Assembly (NCBI GenBank): GCA_027924645.1
Contig: BSBN01001362.1
Location: 2,014,501-2,078,500 of the forward strand
Origin: Cunninghamia lanceolata
Taxonomy: Eukaryota > Streptophyta > Pinopsida > Cupressales > Cupressaceae
Length of the DNA: 64,000 bases
Reading direction: 5' to 3'
The first letter of the stretch is position 1. Each line of letters opens with the position of its first letter. The notes beneath the pieces are model-generated. The model saw nothing but the letters and a program-made list of their open reading frames with translations. It did no database searches and was not told the origin of the DNA. The translations under genes were made by a program, and so were the position numbers. This document shows, piece after piece, positions 10,960 through 23,500 of this stretch.

Positions 10960-12112
10960 CACCATCTTCTTGCACTTACCCCACTGTACCCACTAACTTA
11001 GCCCAAGAGAAGTTTCAGGCCATGGTAGGTAATCTGACCTCCTCAAGTACCATATCATTTACTGAATAAGATGACCTCTCAGTGTCTCAACCTCATAACA
11101 CCCCCTGCACATTGTCGCCTTCATCCACAAGAACCGCATCAAAAGGGTTCTCATTGATGGGGGAGTCAGTTTAAATATTTGCATGCTTAAGCTGGTCCTT
11201 ACATTGGGGTTCTCTAAAAATGTTGTTGACCCAAGGAAGAAGATTACTATCAAAGCCTATGATGAAGAGGAGAGAACTACAAAAGGAACAATGGTATTAC
11301 CCATACAAGTGGGACCGGTGATAAAAGATGTTGTGTGCCAAGTCCTAGATAGGAAACTCACCTATAATATTCTCCTAGGTAGACCATGGATTCATGCCAT
11401 GAAAGCCATGCCTTCTACCTATCACCAATGCATAAAATTCCCTCATAACTGCAAGCAAGTCACCATCCAAGGCGACTCTGACCCCTTCCAGCATTGTAAC
11501 TCTGTCCTTTCAAAACCTGATTGCATCATACCAAACAATAGAGCATCTACATCCCCTACCCCACAGCATGATCCTACCTCTGAAGCTTCCTCATCAAAGC
11601 CCAAAGAGCATAAAATTACCATCAAACAAACAGGAGTTGGGGAATACTCCATTGAACACAGCCTCAATCTAGCCAAGATGCCTTTATCTCCTAGATCCTT
11701 TGGGCGACCCATGCAATTTTTAAAGCCATATGCTCCTCCTACACCTCCCACAACTCCCTTTGTAAAATGGGGGACCCTATTAGATGAGACAGAGGAAAGA
11801 GATATCCTACAATGGCTCTTTACTGAAGAAGAAGAGAACATACAATAGGAACCACCTAAGCTCCCAACGAAAATCTATGGGTGAGGTGAATCTATCCTAC
11901 ATAGAATGGGTTATGAAGGACAAGGCTCCATCAACCTAAGAAAAGAAGGAATTATAGAACCCATTCAACCTTCTTCATCTTCATTAGCTAGAAATACAAA
12001 AGGCCTAGGATATAAGGGTAAGGGCAAAGCTAAAGCAAATGCTTGTCTTGTGGAATTGATCCATACCCTTCAAGAGGACAGTGACACAGATTCCAATGAA
12101 TACGACTTTTGA
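10960..12112 (+). pseudogene. Level-0 Tat element: protease and G-patch region
   Basis: The reading begins at about 10990 in coding sequence typical of the segment before a Tat protease, then needs a frameshift near 11090. The protease core carries VLIDGGVSLNIC (active site D-G-G in place of D-S/T-G, usual for Tat) and LLGRPWIHAM (11380). From about 11905 a glycine-rich segment, HRMGYEGQGSINLRKEGI, matches the G-patch-like motif found between protease and RT in Ogre/Tat elements. In-frame stops lie at 11846 (TAG), 11879-11884 (TGA) and 12110. The 5' side (gag, 5' LTR) is absent: the element is cut near 10930-10960, where the CpG-rich promoter region begins. Confidence 0.8.
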
Positions 12113-12395
12113 GGAAGGTTCGAGTTCTATCGCAATAAAACAACTTAGAGGAAAGGACCATCCTGAACACTCCCCTTACCAATACTTCTAGCATATCCAT
12201 TCAAACTATCAATGAATCAGATCTATCCCCTGACTCCCTCCCTCTTGTGCATCCTGAGCTTATTGACTGGGATCTATGAGGAACTCCACAACTAGATATG
12301 TTCCAAAATGATGATGTCTATATTGAGTATATGGAACTTAGGGACCACCTACCCAAAGGAGATCATAAAGCTGTCTTCGCTATTGAACTCAACAC

Positions 12396-14028
12396 ATGGC
12401 TTATTTCGGAGAGGGTGCCAAGCCTTCTAGTGGAAAAAATATCAAAATAAAAATTGGATCTGATGGTGAAAACTGCTCCGCGACAGTGTCAGATCCCAAA
12501 ATAGTAAAAAGAAAGGACGCATCTGATGGTGAAAACTCAATTGTGGCACCTGACAATGGAAGGCTTGACACTCTCCCTGATGACATGCACCAGGAGAAGT
12601 CTTAGATTGTTATGGAACCCACAGAGCATGTTAACATTGGAACAGAGGAACAACCTAAGATCATTCACTTTGCTAAGTCTCTAACCCCACCTTGTTCATA
12701 TGCAAATATGCCAGGGTTAGATCCAGATTTGATTCTACATCATCTTCCATTAGATCCAAGAGTGAAACCAGTGAAACATAATCTTAGAAAGATGCATCCA
12801 CACATAGCACTACTTGTAAAAGAAGAACTCAAGAAATTACTGGATGTAGGGTTCATCAGAGCTATAGACTATCTAGAATGGGTCTCCAACATTGTACTAG
12901 TGTCCAAACTTGATGGCAGAGTCAGACTATGCAATGACTTTAGAGATCTAAACAAAACTTGCCACAAGGATGATTTCCTGTTGCCAAATATAGATATCAT
13001 AGTTGACTTGACAACAAGGCATACCATGTTATCTCTTATGGATGGCTTCTTAGGATATAATATCAAGATAGCACCAGAAGACCAGCATAAGACAACTTTT
13101 ACTTGTCCATGGGGCACTTTTTGCTAGAATGTCATGCCATTCGGGCTAAAGAATGCAAGAGCCACATATCAATGTGCTATGACCACTATATTCCATGATA
13201 TGATGCATGTAACAATGGAAGATTATGTAGACAACATCCTTAAAAAGTCACTCATAAGAGAATCACACTTGGATGTGTTAGAGAGTCTTTCAGAGATTAG
13301 AACAATTCAAAGTCAGGTTGAACCCAAATAAATGTGTGTTTGGAGTCACCTCAGGCAAGCTCTTAGGCTTTATTGTATCAGCAAATGGAATAGAGGTGGA
13401 CTCTACTAAAATCAAGGCTATTATGGACATGCCACCACCCATGACTCTTCCTCAACTAAGATCTCTACAGGACAAGCTACAAGCAATCTGTAGATTCATA
13501 TCACAATTGGCAGACAAGTGTCAACCATTCAATCATCTCCTGCACAAGAACATTCCATTTAGGTGGGATGAGAAATGCGAAGAGGCATTCAACAAACTGA
13601 AAGAATATCTTATGAATCCACCCATTCTCATGCCTCCTATCCAAGGGAAATCATTGTTACTATACATATCTACTACACCTATAGGTCTTGTGGCCCTTCT
13701 AGCACAACAAGATTATGAAAATAAAGAAAGAGCCATCTACTACATCAGTCGCACATTAGTGGGCTATGAATTGCAATACTCTCAGATAGAAAGATCATGT
13801 CTTGCGGTAGTTTTTGCTTCCCAAAAACTCTGACATTATATGCTTGCACATCTAATCAAACTTATTGCAAAAATAGATCCACTGAAGTACCTACTAAGCA
13901 AAGCAGCTCTAACAGGTCACCTAGCCAAATGGGTAATGCTCCTAAGTGAATACGACATTGAGTATGTAGACAGAAAGGCTATCAAGGCGCAAGTTATTAC
14001 TGATCAATTAGCGGATGCACCACTATAG
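12396..14028 (+). pseudogene. Level-0 Tat element: reverse transcriptase and RNase H
   Basis: RT runs from about 12740 (LPLDPRVKPVKHNLRKMHP) through LVSKLDGRVRLCNDFRDLNK, SLMDGFLGY and VMPFGLKNARATYQ. The catalytic box reads YVDN instead of YVDD, so the second aspartate is lost. A stop at 13125 interrupts RT, and a frameshift near 13290 is required before the connecting segment NPNKCVFGVTSGKLLGF. The Ty3-type RNase H follows (LLLYISTTPIGLVALLAQQD, IYYISRTLVGYE), with a TGA at 13831 at a probable arginine codon and TAG at 14026. Similarity is to the Tat lineage. It is non-functional. Confidence 0.85.
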
Positions 14029-14965
14029 GACACCACACCAATGCAATTTGAGTTTCTAGATGAATCCTTATTCAATATATCAACACATTCCTAAACACTT
14101 TACTTTGATGGGTCCTATACAAACCATGGATCGAGGGCAGGAATCTTATTTGTAACTCCTCATGGCAACACCATACCGAAGTCTTATCGCTTGTTATTTC
14201 CATGCACCAACAACATAGCAGAATATGAAGCCTTGGTCATTGGTCTCAAGATGGCAACAAAGTGGAAAATCAAAGAGCTACATGTCTATGGTGATTCTCA
14301 ACTAGTGATAAATTAGGTCAATGATGATTACCAAACCAAAGATGAGAAGCTTGTCCCATACAAGCGGATGGTTGAGGACTTTACGGAGTACTTTGTGATC
14401 ATCTCTTTTGAGCAGATACCTCACATTGAGAACAAAGCAGTAGATGCCATGGAAACCATTGCCTCTCTTCTTGAAATCCCAGAGAATGAGTCACGGTACG
14501 AGTTCTTAGTGGAATCAATTCAGCAACCAGCTTATGATCTTCCTGAAACCCATTCCATCTGCTTATTAGTTAGATCTAATTCACCTTGGTACGGTAAGGT
14601 TTACACTTACCTCAAGGAAAACGCCCTCCCACATGACTTATCTTCAAACCAATGACAAACCTTTATACGCCAAACCTCTCGTTATACCATTATTGTCGAC
14701 ACCCTATACCGATGTGGTCTAGATGGTACTTTAATTCGTTGTTTAGAACGAGGAGAATCCCAAACTGCCTTACAAGACGTACATGAAGGGATCTGTGGGA
14801 CACACTCTAGCGGTGCTTCCTTAGCTAAGAAACTCATGCATTTGGGTTATTACTGGCTGAACATGGAAACAGATTCATATTCGTTTGTGAAGAACTGCAA
14901 GCAGTGCCAAATACACAAGAACCTGATACATGTGCCAGCTCAAGAGTTGAGACCTTTAACGACAC
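14029..14965 (+). pseudogene. Level-0 Tat element: archaeal-type RNase H and integrase zinc finger
   Basis: LYFDGSYTNHGSRAGILF, CTNNIAEYEALVIGLKMA and VYGDSQLVIN are the three acidic motifs of the extra (archaeal-type, aRNH) RNase H that marks Tat elements. Here it sits after the usual RNase H. The integrase HHCC domain follows (VHEGICGTHSSG, LMHLGYYW, CKQCQIHKN). Stops at about 14092 (TAA), 14311 (TAG) and 14653 (TGA) break it. The frame runs undisturbed into 14965, where the level-1 element interrupts a codon, and it resumes in register at 32190. Confidence 0.85.
14961..14965. repeat. Target-site duplication GACAC, left copy
   Basis: GACAC immediately precedes the level-1 LTR (TGGTGCAGG) and is repeated at 32185-32189 right after the 3' LTR. 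Five bases is the usual duplication for Ty3/gypsy integrases. Removing the element and one copy restores the integrase frame of level 0. Confidence 0.9.
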
Positions 14966-16535
14966 TGGTGCAGGTGCACCTAACCTACAGTGTACTCGAT
15001 GAGGCATTTAGTTGTTTTATGTGTATTTTTATGTTTTTAATAAGGTCCTAAATGACCATTAAATGTAATAAGGTCTATTTGACCAATGCTTGTTATTTTT
15101 AGGTTGTTAGTTAAGGGTTTGTTAGCCAGTTAGATCTCCCAGCCGCTTGGAATTATCTCCCACCTGCTGGGAACCAAGTCAGTACTACTCTTTGTGAGTA
15201 GATAAATACTCCTCTAGGGACAGATCAAAGTACAAACAGATAGAGAGTTAGTAGTCAAGTTTAATTTAGTTCTGTTGTGGAATTGTAAACAGAGCATCTG
15301 TAATCGCATTTCTGAAGAAGCATAATAAACAAGGTTATGTTGCATTTGAATTCACTATGTAATTGATTTTCTGTACTGAGGTTGGATGGATTCATTTATC
15401 CATTCCACCGGTTGATTCTCTGAATCGGTGGAATGGCTGTATATATATTAGTTAGGGTTTCATTTTCTATTTTATCTATGTTAACGCTTGCAGGATCGGG
15501 CAAGGAATGTAGTAAAGGGTTCTAGCATGGCTGCATGCTAGATCATTGAAGTGCAAAGGGCTGCATGATTGAAGGTGAAGCAGATCAATTCAATCGCAAA
15601 GTGAAAAGTGAATCAAAACAGTAAAAATCCACGGGTTTACAGAAAGATACAAATTGTGAGTATATCGCTTTTGCATGAAGGATATACAATTGGTGAATAT
15701 ATCGCATTCGCATGGTACGTGTGTATTGATTTTGTCCATTGCTGGTGTATCGGGTGAGAAAATAGGTTAAACATGCATGTTATGAAGATGCAAAGTTAAA
15801 AACATATTGGATATACAATTCCTGTGTATATCGCATTTGTATGTTGGGTTTAATTTCTATGTATCCTGTAGTTGCATATTTGTGAGTATCCGTCGAATGC
15901 ATATTTGAAAATGCATGTCAAAGGTAAGGAGGATCGAATATACAATCTCTATGTATACTACAGATGTATGTCAGATGTAGTATGTGTGTATACCCCTATT
16001 GCATGTGCAGACAGTTCCTGTGTATCCGTCAATTGTATCTGGCGGGTTGTATGTGTTAAATGTACATCAGACATGTACATCAGGGCGATACAAGAGAAGT
16101 CAGTAGGTCAAACTTCCATCAAAGGCATATCCGAAGGAATATTCAGTGGATGTATGTTTTGAGTTGTATATTTGTATGTATATCGGAATGTACATTCCGC
16201 AGATACAAGGATTTGATGCAAAGGTTGACCGGCAGTGACAGTGGAGGTAACCGGCAATCAGAGGTAATGCGTTGTATGCTTAGTGTAGAAAAAGTGGCAA
16301 ACGTAAGTGGGTCGCGGGCGCAACAGGTAAGAATTTGTATATGGAAGGAGGAATGTATCTCATAATAGATACAAGTGCTACAGTGATCAGAGGAAGGCAT
16401 TTTTGTTAAGCTGATGATGTTATGTGTTGCGATAGGTGAGAGAATGGTTTATAAAATGTATGCATAATTAATAATGCATAGACATACAAGCGAAAATGTA
16501 TGTTAGAGGGTTTTAGTGGTGGATGCTCTGCATCA
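14966..16535 (+). repeat. 5' LTR of level-1 element
   Basis: Begins TGGTGCAGGTGCACC and ends GCTCTGCATCA, matching the 3' copy along its length with mostly transition differences. Relative to the 3' copy it carries about 20 extra bases near 15150 (between repeats of CTGGGA) and a 14-base tandem duplication (ATGTACATCAGAC) near 16070. The stretch 15640-16200 is packed with GATATACAA and GTGTATATCGCATT variants. Confidence 0.93.
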
Positions 16536-16538
16536 TAG

Positions 16539-16550
16539 TGGTATCAGAGC
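16539..16550 (+). other. Primer binding site (initiator tRNA-Met)
   Basis: TGGTATCAGAGC, three bases after the 5' LTR, is the standard complement of the 3' end of plant initiator methionine tRNA used by chromoviruses and copia elements. Confidence 0.9.
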
Positions 16551-16628
16551 TCAGCAAAAGGTTTGGGCTGTTGTGTGTTGACTCTGTAACTGAGAAGGAA
16601 GAAGTAGAAGGATTGCGAGGTTGACAAG

Positions 16629-17673
16629 ATGCCTTTGAAAGGTAATGGTACGGCTAGAGAATTGCAAGAGATGAAGGAAAAACATGCTAAGGAGATGAGG
16701 AAGATGAAAGAGCTTTCTAAAGCACTTCAAGCCAGGCTTGCAGCCTTGGAGACAAACAAAAGAAGAGAAGTGGAAGAAAGTGAATTAGAAAAGGAAGAAG
16801 ATGATGCTGAAGAATTTGAAGAGGTAGATGAAGAACTAAATGCTAAAGATCAAAGATTTGCAAAACTGCTAAGGGCAGTCAAGAATGACAAACCTAAGGT
16901 AAAGATTGATGTTCCAAAATACACTAGAAGTTTAACGAGGAAGAGTTACTTGATTGGATTGCTGCATTAGATAATCACTTTGAATGTGAGGAGGTTCCTA
17001 AGGAGTAGAGGGTAAAGATTGCAAAGACCAAATTGACAGGTCATGCTTTGGTATGGTGGGATTACATACAGTCAGAAAGAAGAAAGCAAGGTAAGTCCAA
17101 GATTACTTCATGGGACAAGATGGTAGCAAGGATCAAAGGTAAATTTTTACCCCAGGATTATGAAATTCAAATGTTTAAGAAGTTGCAATTTTTAAGACAA
17201 AAAGAAATGGATGTGAAAGCATATACTGAGGAGTTTTACAAGTAAAGTATGAGGTATGGTCATCATGAGAATGAGGTTGAAAAAGTTGCTAGATATTTAG
17301 TTGGTTTGAGATTGAATATACAGGATGAATTAGTTTTGGCTAATCCTAGAGGTGTGGAAGAATGCTATCAAATGGCAATCAGGATTGAGGAGAAGATGAA
17401 AAGGAGACAAGACAAGTCCATGAGAGGAAGAGGTAGCAATACCAGAGGAAGAGGATCAGCTCCTACAACAAGGCAAGTTAATGAGAATCAAGAAGAGGCT
17501 GGTAAAGGACAAGAACAATCTGATTTCAGAAGTGGATGGAAAGGCACAAGAGGCAGATTTGGTAATGGAAGAGGTTCCAATACATTCTCAGGAAAGTGTT
17601 ACACTTGTGGTGAATATGGTCACCCAGCATTCAAATGTCCAAAGAAAGCAACAAGTTCAATGGGAGATAGAAG
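16629..17673 (+). pseudogene. Level-1 gag, interrupted by the level-2 element
   Basis: ATG at 16629 opens a coiled-coil N-terminus (RELQEMKEKHAKEMRKMKEL) and an acidic stretch (EEDDAEEFEE). The retrotransposon gag core follows (TGHALVWWDYI, SWDKMVARIKGKFLP, ARYLVGL), then an RG-rich stretch and one CCHC knuckle, CYTCGEYGHPAFKC. A single-base deletion near 16928 shifts the frame. TAG at 17006 and TAA at 17243 are both consistent with glutamine codons changed by C-to-T. The frame is cut at 17673 and resumes in register at 29624. Confidence 0.9.
17669..17673. repeat. Target-site duplication AGAAG, left copy
   Basis: AGAAG lies directly left of the level-2 LTR and again at 29619-29623 directly right of it. 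It falls inside the level-1 gag-protease coding sequence, and one copy suffices for frame continuity. Confidence 0.92.
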
Positions 17674-20368
17674 TGTTGGTTATTTTCCCAGATTGGATGA
17701 TTATTCCCAGTTATCCCTACAAGGTAGCCATCATTGATCAATAAGATTCCCGGGCCAAGGGCCAACAGTATAGGAGATAGACTCTATAAATATCTCCTCT
17801 TCTTCTTTAGGCTCTACAGAACCAAGGGGGTATTCCCTATTCAACATCTATGAAATGTGTCTATGTACTAGCTGGGATGTTGACACAAAGCAAATAAATC
17901 CTCTCTTATAAAGACCAAAACTGTGAGATAAGTGCAAAGGGGCTAGCTTTGGGCCTATATTCAGTTGTAGATAGGGGATTTCAAATCCTAAACTAATTCT
18001 AAAGTCCTAAAGGTTTGTATATGAAGTTTGAGTTTGATTTTATGTTTGGATGCAAAACTAGGACTTTGGTTGTGACCTCAATACAGGACTGTATCGGTGC
18101 CTATCCAGGGCTCAGAGTCAATAGACATACACATGTGAATGTACACATAAGATTATATTAATGACTGAGTTTCAAGGGGGTTGTTTAATATCTGCCTTAC
18201 AGATACTTCCCAGAATTGAGTATTCAGTTACATATACTTAGAAGATCCTCACTACAATATATTCTTCTTAACACTTTAACCTAAAACATTTAATCTACTC
18301 CTTGAGTAGAAGTAGAAGATCAAGCATTCAACATAGAAAATCTATATTGAATAATCTTAGACACCCCTTAGTTGTTTAGATTCAAAAGAAGAATACATTC
18401 AATTTGGAGACAAGTAACAGAACACATGCAATGAAGCATTACTCATTTAAATCAACATGAAACTAGTAAGTTTATGCATTAAACATACAACATGAGACTC
18501 ATGAACTCACAAGACAGCAAAGACAGAGTCACCAATGAAGTTGTATTATGTCACAACACCAAAATTTCTTCTAGTTTCCAACAACAATGAGTAACACAGC
18601 TTGGCTTTTATACCAAAACTGTGTACTCAGCAAAATTACAACGGTCAACTCAAGAATTCACCAGATACAATGCATTCAAAAATGGCACTTAAAATCATCA
18701 ATGCACTAAGCAGAGGAAGGAGAGGGAATAGGTAGAATTGGGAGATGTGCCGCCATTTTCAGATTTTCATCTTCAAATTGGTGGTTGGCATGTCATTCCA
18801 CCCAATGTACCCTTGCAAGCACTGCCATTAAGATCAACCTACCTGCACCCCTTAGAAATGCAGCATCGGATGCATTAGAAGTTTTCCCACTCAAAACAAT
18901 GCCTACGGATGCAAAGAAAACCCACGCTGGAACTTTAAAACATGGCCATTGACCTGTTTCCCAATCGCTGAAATCTAACGATGCCAAAAAATGTTGACCA
19001 AGTCACCAGCCAATCAGATTGTGCCACGGAGGCACCTCATGTTTCTATCGCTAGCTTTTCCAGTTCTCATTTTACCTTTTTGCCCTTGTATATGTGAAAA
19101 CATATGCATATACAACTACTTGCCTTTTGCCTCTCAAATCCTTGTATATGCAAAGCATATACATACAACTATTCATCATACAAGGCAAACCCCAAACTGT
19201 TATAGAGCAAATTGGAATTTTTAATCGGGTCCACCCTACATCTTCTTTCCTTGCATATCTCAATGTATATTTGCATATACATACAAGGCGCAGATTTCAA
19301 ATTTTCATGAAGCATGTTGCATCCGCCTTGAAATCTGGCTTGTATCTGACCATTGCACTTTCCCTTTGTACATCTCACATATACATGCAAGCCGTGGACG
19401 CCAGGGACTTATAGAACAAAATGAACACAACTTTGGGTCTGCCTTGCATCCCTTTCAATGCACATCGGCTTGTATATTTACCTTTGTATATTTGGCTTGT
19501 ATGTTCGCATTGGTTGCATCTGCCTTGAAATCTGGCTTGTATCTGACCATTGCACTTTCCCTTTGTACATCACACATATACATGCAAGCCGCAGACGCCA
19601 GGGACTTATAGAACAAAATGAAAACAACTTTGGGTCCGCCTTGCATCCCTTTCAATGCACATTGGTTTGTATATTTACCTTTGTATATTTGCTTGTGTGT
19701 CACATATACAATGCGAACATACAAGCCAAATATACAAGTCATGGATTCCAACTCATTTATCAGCTAGATTGGAGAACCTTTCGAATCTGACTTGTATCTC
19801 ATCAAATGTATATTTCCCTTGTACGCCGAATATACAAACTTGTTTGTATAGTCCTGCAGGCCCAACCACATGTATCTCGGCCGCACCACTATAGCAAATG
19901 CATCTGCACCTTTGTATATTTTCCTTGCATATGCACCGGCGACATACAAGCCCCTATATACAAACGGAAATCTTCCATGGAATATACCTATGATGTATCT
20001 TTTCTTTGTATCTAACCGTTGTATGTTTGAACATACAAACCAAGTATACATGCAACCCAATATGCAAGCAACGAATATCCCCAGGAATCTGAGAAAGATT
20101 CCCCCTTGTACATGCAACCCGATATGCATTTAAAAATGCATACAACTCATTTTTCATGATTTTTTGAAGGTCGATGGAGATTTTTTGCAAGCCCGCCAAT
20201 GTACATTTTGATTTGTATTTATATTCAAACACCCTTGTATATACAAAGACACCTGCACCTTAACTAATTTTTTGCATTTTTTACAACTGCATAGGCTGAA
20301 AGACACAGAATTTTGGATTTTTGGGAAGGGGCCTGGTTTAAAACCCCTAACATAAATGATTACCAACA
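17674..20368 (-). repeat. Left LTR (3' LTR) of level-2 element
   Basis: Starts TGTTGGTTATTTTCCC and ends GATTACCAACA on the plus strand, matching 27096-29618 with transition-biased differences. A 197-bp tandem duplication (19316-19512 and 19513-19709) is present here only and accounts for most of the length difference (2695 against 2523). The segment 19080-20250 is dense in TTGTATAT and its complement ATATACAA, often as paired inverted copies. Short open frames in this segment are chance. Confidence 0.93.
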
Positions 20369-20525
20369 CAGGCTCTGATTGGGGACATGCAGGCGCAAGA
20401 CTGCAGCGAGGACCAGATTACTCCGGGGTAGACCACACAAAAGTCAAAACTCAAACATGACCAACTCTACAAGGCATCTACAAAATATTTACATCTAATT
20501 TACAGTGTACACAGAAGGTACTCAT

Positions 20526-23500
20526 TTATGTGAAAAAAGCCTTAAGGAATTTACCGTGCACAAGAAATTTCGGTAGTTCACCATTGAGGGCCTAGAGAAA
20601 ATAAGAATCATCTTCATAGAAATTGTTGATTTGATATGGGCCGGTCCATAGGGGTTCAAATTTACCATGCTTGCCCTTATCTTGGCCCTTTGCACTCCAC
20701 ATAAGCACTAAGTCACCTATCTGAAACCTTCTCCCTATAGCCCTTCTATCAAATAGATATTTCACTTTTTGTTGTTTCTTGATGTTTGTTCTTTGTGCTT
20801 CTCTTCTGATTTCATCAAGTACGACCAGCTAATTTATTCTTTCAGTCATTGGGTCTCTAATCTGCTCCTCATTCCCCTGGATGAATTTGTACACTGGTAG
20901 GAGGTTATTCACAGGAAACCTAGCTACTGCACCATATACCAATTCAAAAGGAGATCTCCCAGTTGTACTTTTCACTGTCACCCTGTCAGCCCATAATGCC
21001 AACTTTAGCTTTGAATCCCAAGATTTCTTATTTTTATCTATCACCCTTCTGATGATTTTCATGAGACTTTTGTTGCTTAACTCTACTTGACCATTCCCTT
21101 GTGGATGATATGGTGATGTATGAGACAAATCAATTCCATAGTTATTGCAAAAATCAATAAATTCACCAGACCTGAAGCACATAGCATTATCTGCAACCAA
21201 TTTGGCTGGTACTCCAAATTTGATAATTTGGTGATGGATAAAATCCATCACCACTTTGCTTGTAGCCTTTTTAGTTGGAATGGCCTCAATCCATTTAATA
21301 AAGTAATCAGTAGCAACTAGAATCCAACTGTACCCTCCACTAGATTTTTCTGAGATTTCCCCTATAAAATCAATTCCCCATTGCTGAAATGGAGCTTCTA
21401 CAGTTACAGTCTTAAGGGGCAATGCACCTCCATATTTCAGCTTTCCTGAGAACCTTTGGCAAGGATCACATTTCCTTATCACTCTAAGTGGATCTGAGAA
21501 AAGAGTTGGCCACCAGTAGCCAGCTCTGAGGATTTCGTGGGCTATTGTATAGGCAGCATAGTGTCCACCACACATTCCATTGTGCATGTCATTGAGAATG
21601 TGCCTGGCCTAATTCTCATCCACACATCTGAGTAATACACCATCACTATTTCTCCAATATAGCTTTCCTTGAACAATAATGTATTTAATAGCCTGCAGCT
21701 TCAAAGTTCTCTTCTGGATATCACTGAGGTGGGAAGGACAGTTTAAATTCTGTAAGTAGTATACTATGTCCTTATACCACTCAGATTCTAACATATTTGT
21801 AGCTTCATTATGCACTACATTCACTTGGCATGCCTCTAAATTTGACTGTGTCATCAATTTTGCCAAACCTTGTCCTCTTACCAACTTAGTGATCTGTATT
21901 TCAATGTTGAATTCTTGCAATTTGTTTATCCATCTGCATCTCCTTCCATTTACTTCCTGTTGGGTGAAGATGTCCTTGACTACTGCATGAGGCACATATG
22001 TGATTACCTGAGAGCCTACCAAATATGGCCTGAAACTTTTAACTGCTCTGACCAGTGCATATGCCTGTTTCTCCATGATGTCATATTTTAATTCAGCAGC
22101 ATGTAATGACTTACTAAAGAAGGCAATAAGTTGTTCAAACCCTTCTTCATTTTTCTACAATAAGCATGCAACAATAGTGTGGAAAGAAGCAAATGAAAAT
22201 AATTGAAATGGCTTAGAAAAATTAGGAGATTTTAAAACAGGAGCCATCTTTATAGCTTCCTTTATGTTCTGAAATGATTTGGTTGCTTCATCTTCCCATT
22301 TGACAGTTGCATTTGTCTTCAGCATTTTAGAGATCTCTCTGGTGGTCTCCACAAAGTTAGGTGCAAATCTCCTAACAAAATTAATTTGTCCAAAGAAGGA
22401 CTGAACACCTTTCACTATCTTGGGGACCTAGATTTTGTCAATTGCAGCCACCCTTTCAGGATCAATCCTGACTCCATCCTTGGAAACAATGTGTCCAAGC
22501 AATTTTCCTTCTACAACCCCAAAAGCACATTTCTTTGGGTTGAGTGAGATACCATACTCTAATGCTCTAATAAAAATCTGCTCCAAGTGCATACAGTGCT
22601 GCTCCTCCTTTTTTGAATAAGCTGTCAAGTCATCTTGATACACAACCAAGATTGAATCAATCAATCCTGCAAAAGCAACATCCATTGCCCTTTGAAATGT
22701 GGCACCTGCATTTGTCAGTCCAAATGGCATCCTCACATATACATAGGTTCCCCATGGAGTAGTGAAAGCGGTCTTGAATTGTTCTGATTCCTTTACTTTC
22801 ACCTGATTGTACCCTGAAAACCCATCCATCATGGATAGAAGCTCACAGCCAGTCACCCTCTGTAACATGGCTTCCATATTTGGCAATGGATAATTGTCCT
22901 TCAAAGAAGATATATTCAGATTTCTAAAATCCACACACAACCTTATATCACCATTCTTTTTTCTGACCAAGACAAGGTTAGACACCCAAGTTGAATGTCT
23001 GATGGGCATAATTATTCTAGCCTCCCTAAGCCTCATGAATTCTTCTTGCATTTTTGGAGCTGAGGTTGGGTTGATAGGCCTTTGTTTCTATCTAAACGAT
23101 TTAGCTTCAGGCTTCAAAGGGATTTCATGCTAAAATAAATCCTCTCTATAAGCTTTGAGGTCCTCATAAGACCAGGCAAATACATGCTTATATCTTCTCA
23201 GTAGTGCAATCAGCATACTTTTGATATGTGGCTTGAGCTGTTTGCCAATGTATACCTTCTTGGGAGCATGAGATGTTCCCAAGTTTATCTCCTTTAGATC
23301 ATTCTTATTTGTTGGAGATGTCTTTGTGACAAATTGGTCTCTATGGTCAAAAGCTCTCTTTAAAGAAACCAGCCCTCTAGGGATTTTGTTTGTCTTGAGT
23401 TGAATTATTTCTTTCCCTAAGAGAGTTTCTTATCCATCTATAACCTCCACAAAGTTTTGAAAATCTATTTCGTGGTTCTTGTATTCATCAATGCAATATA

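Noticed and set aside
14966..16535. LTR short frames rich in Cys, Val and Tyr (15872-16365) as a small secreted protein
   Set aside because: Located wholly in an LTR, produced by GTATGT-type words, with overlapping alternatives in other frames.
19000..20250. Many overlapping short frames on both strands in the level-2 LTR (also 28400-29680)
   Set aside because: They lie inside LTRs, overlap each other on both strands and derive from TTGTATAT-type repeats.
20369..20430. Polypurine tract for the level-2 element
   Set aside because: The minus strand next to the 3' LTR is not purine-rich; the tract is decayed or lies elsewhere.
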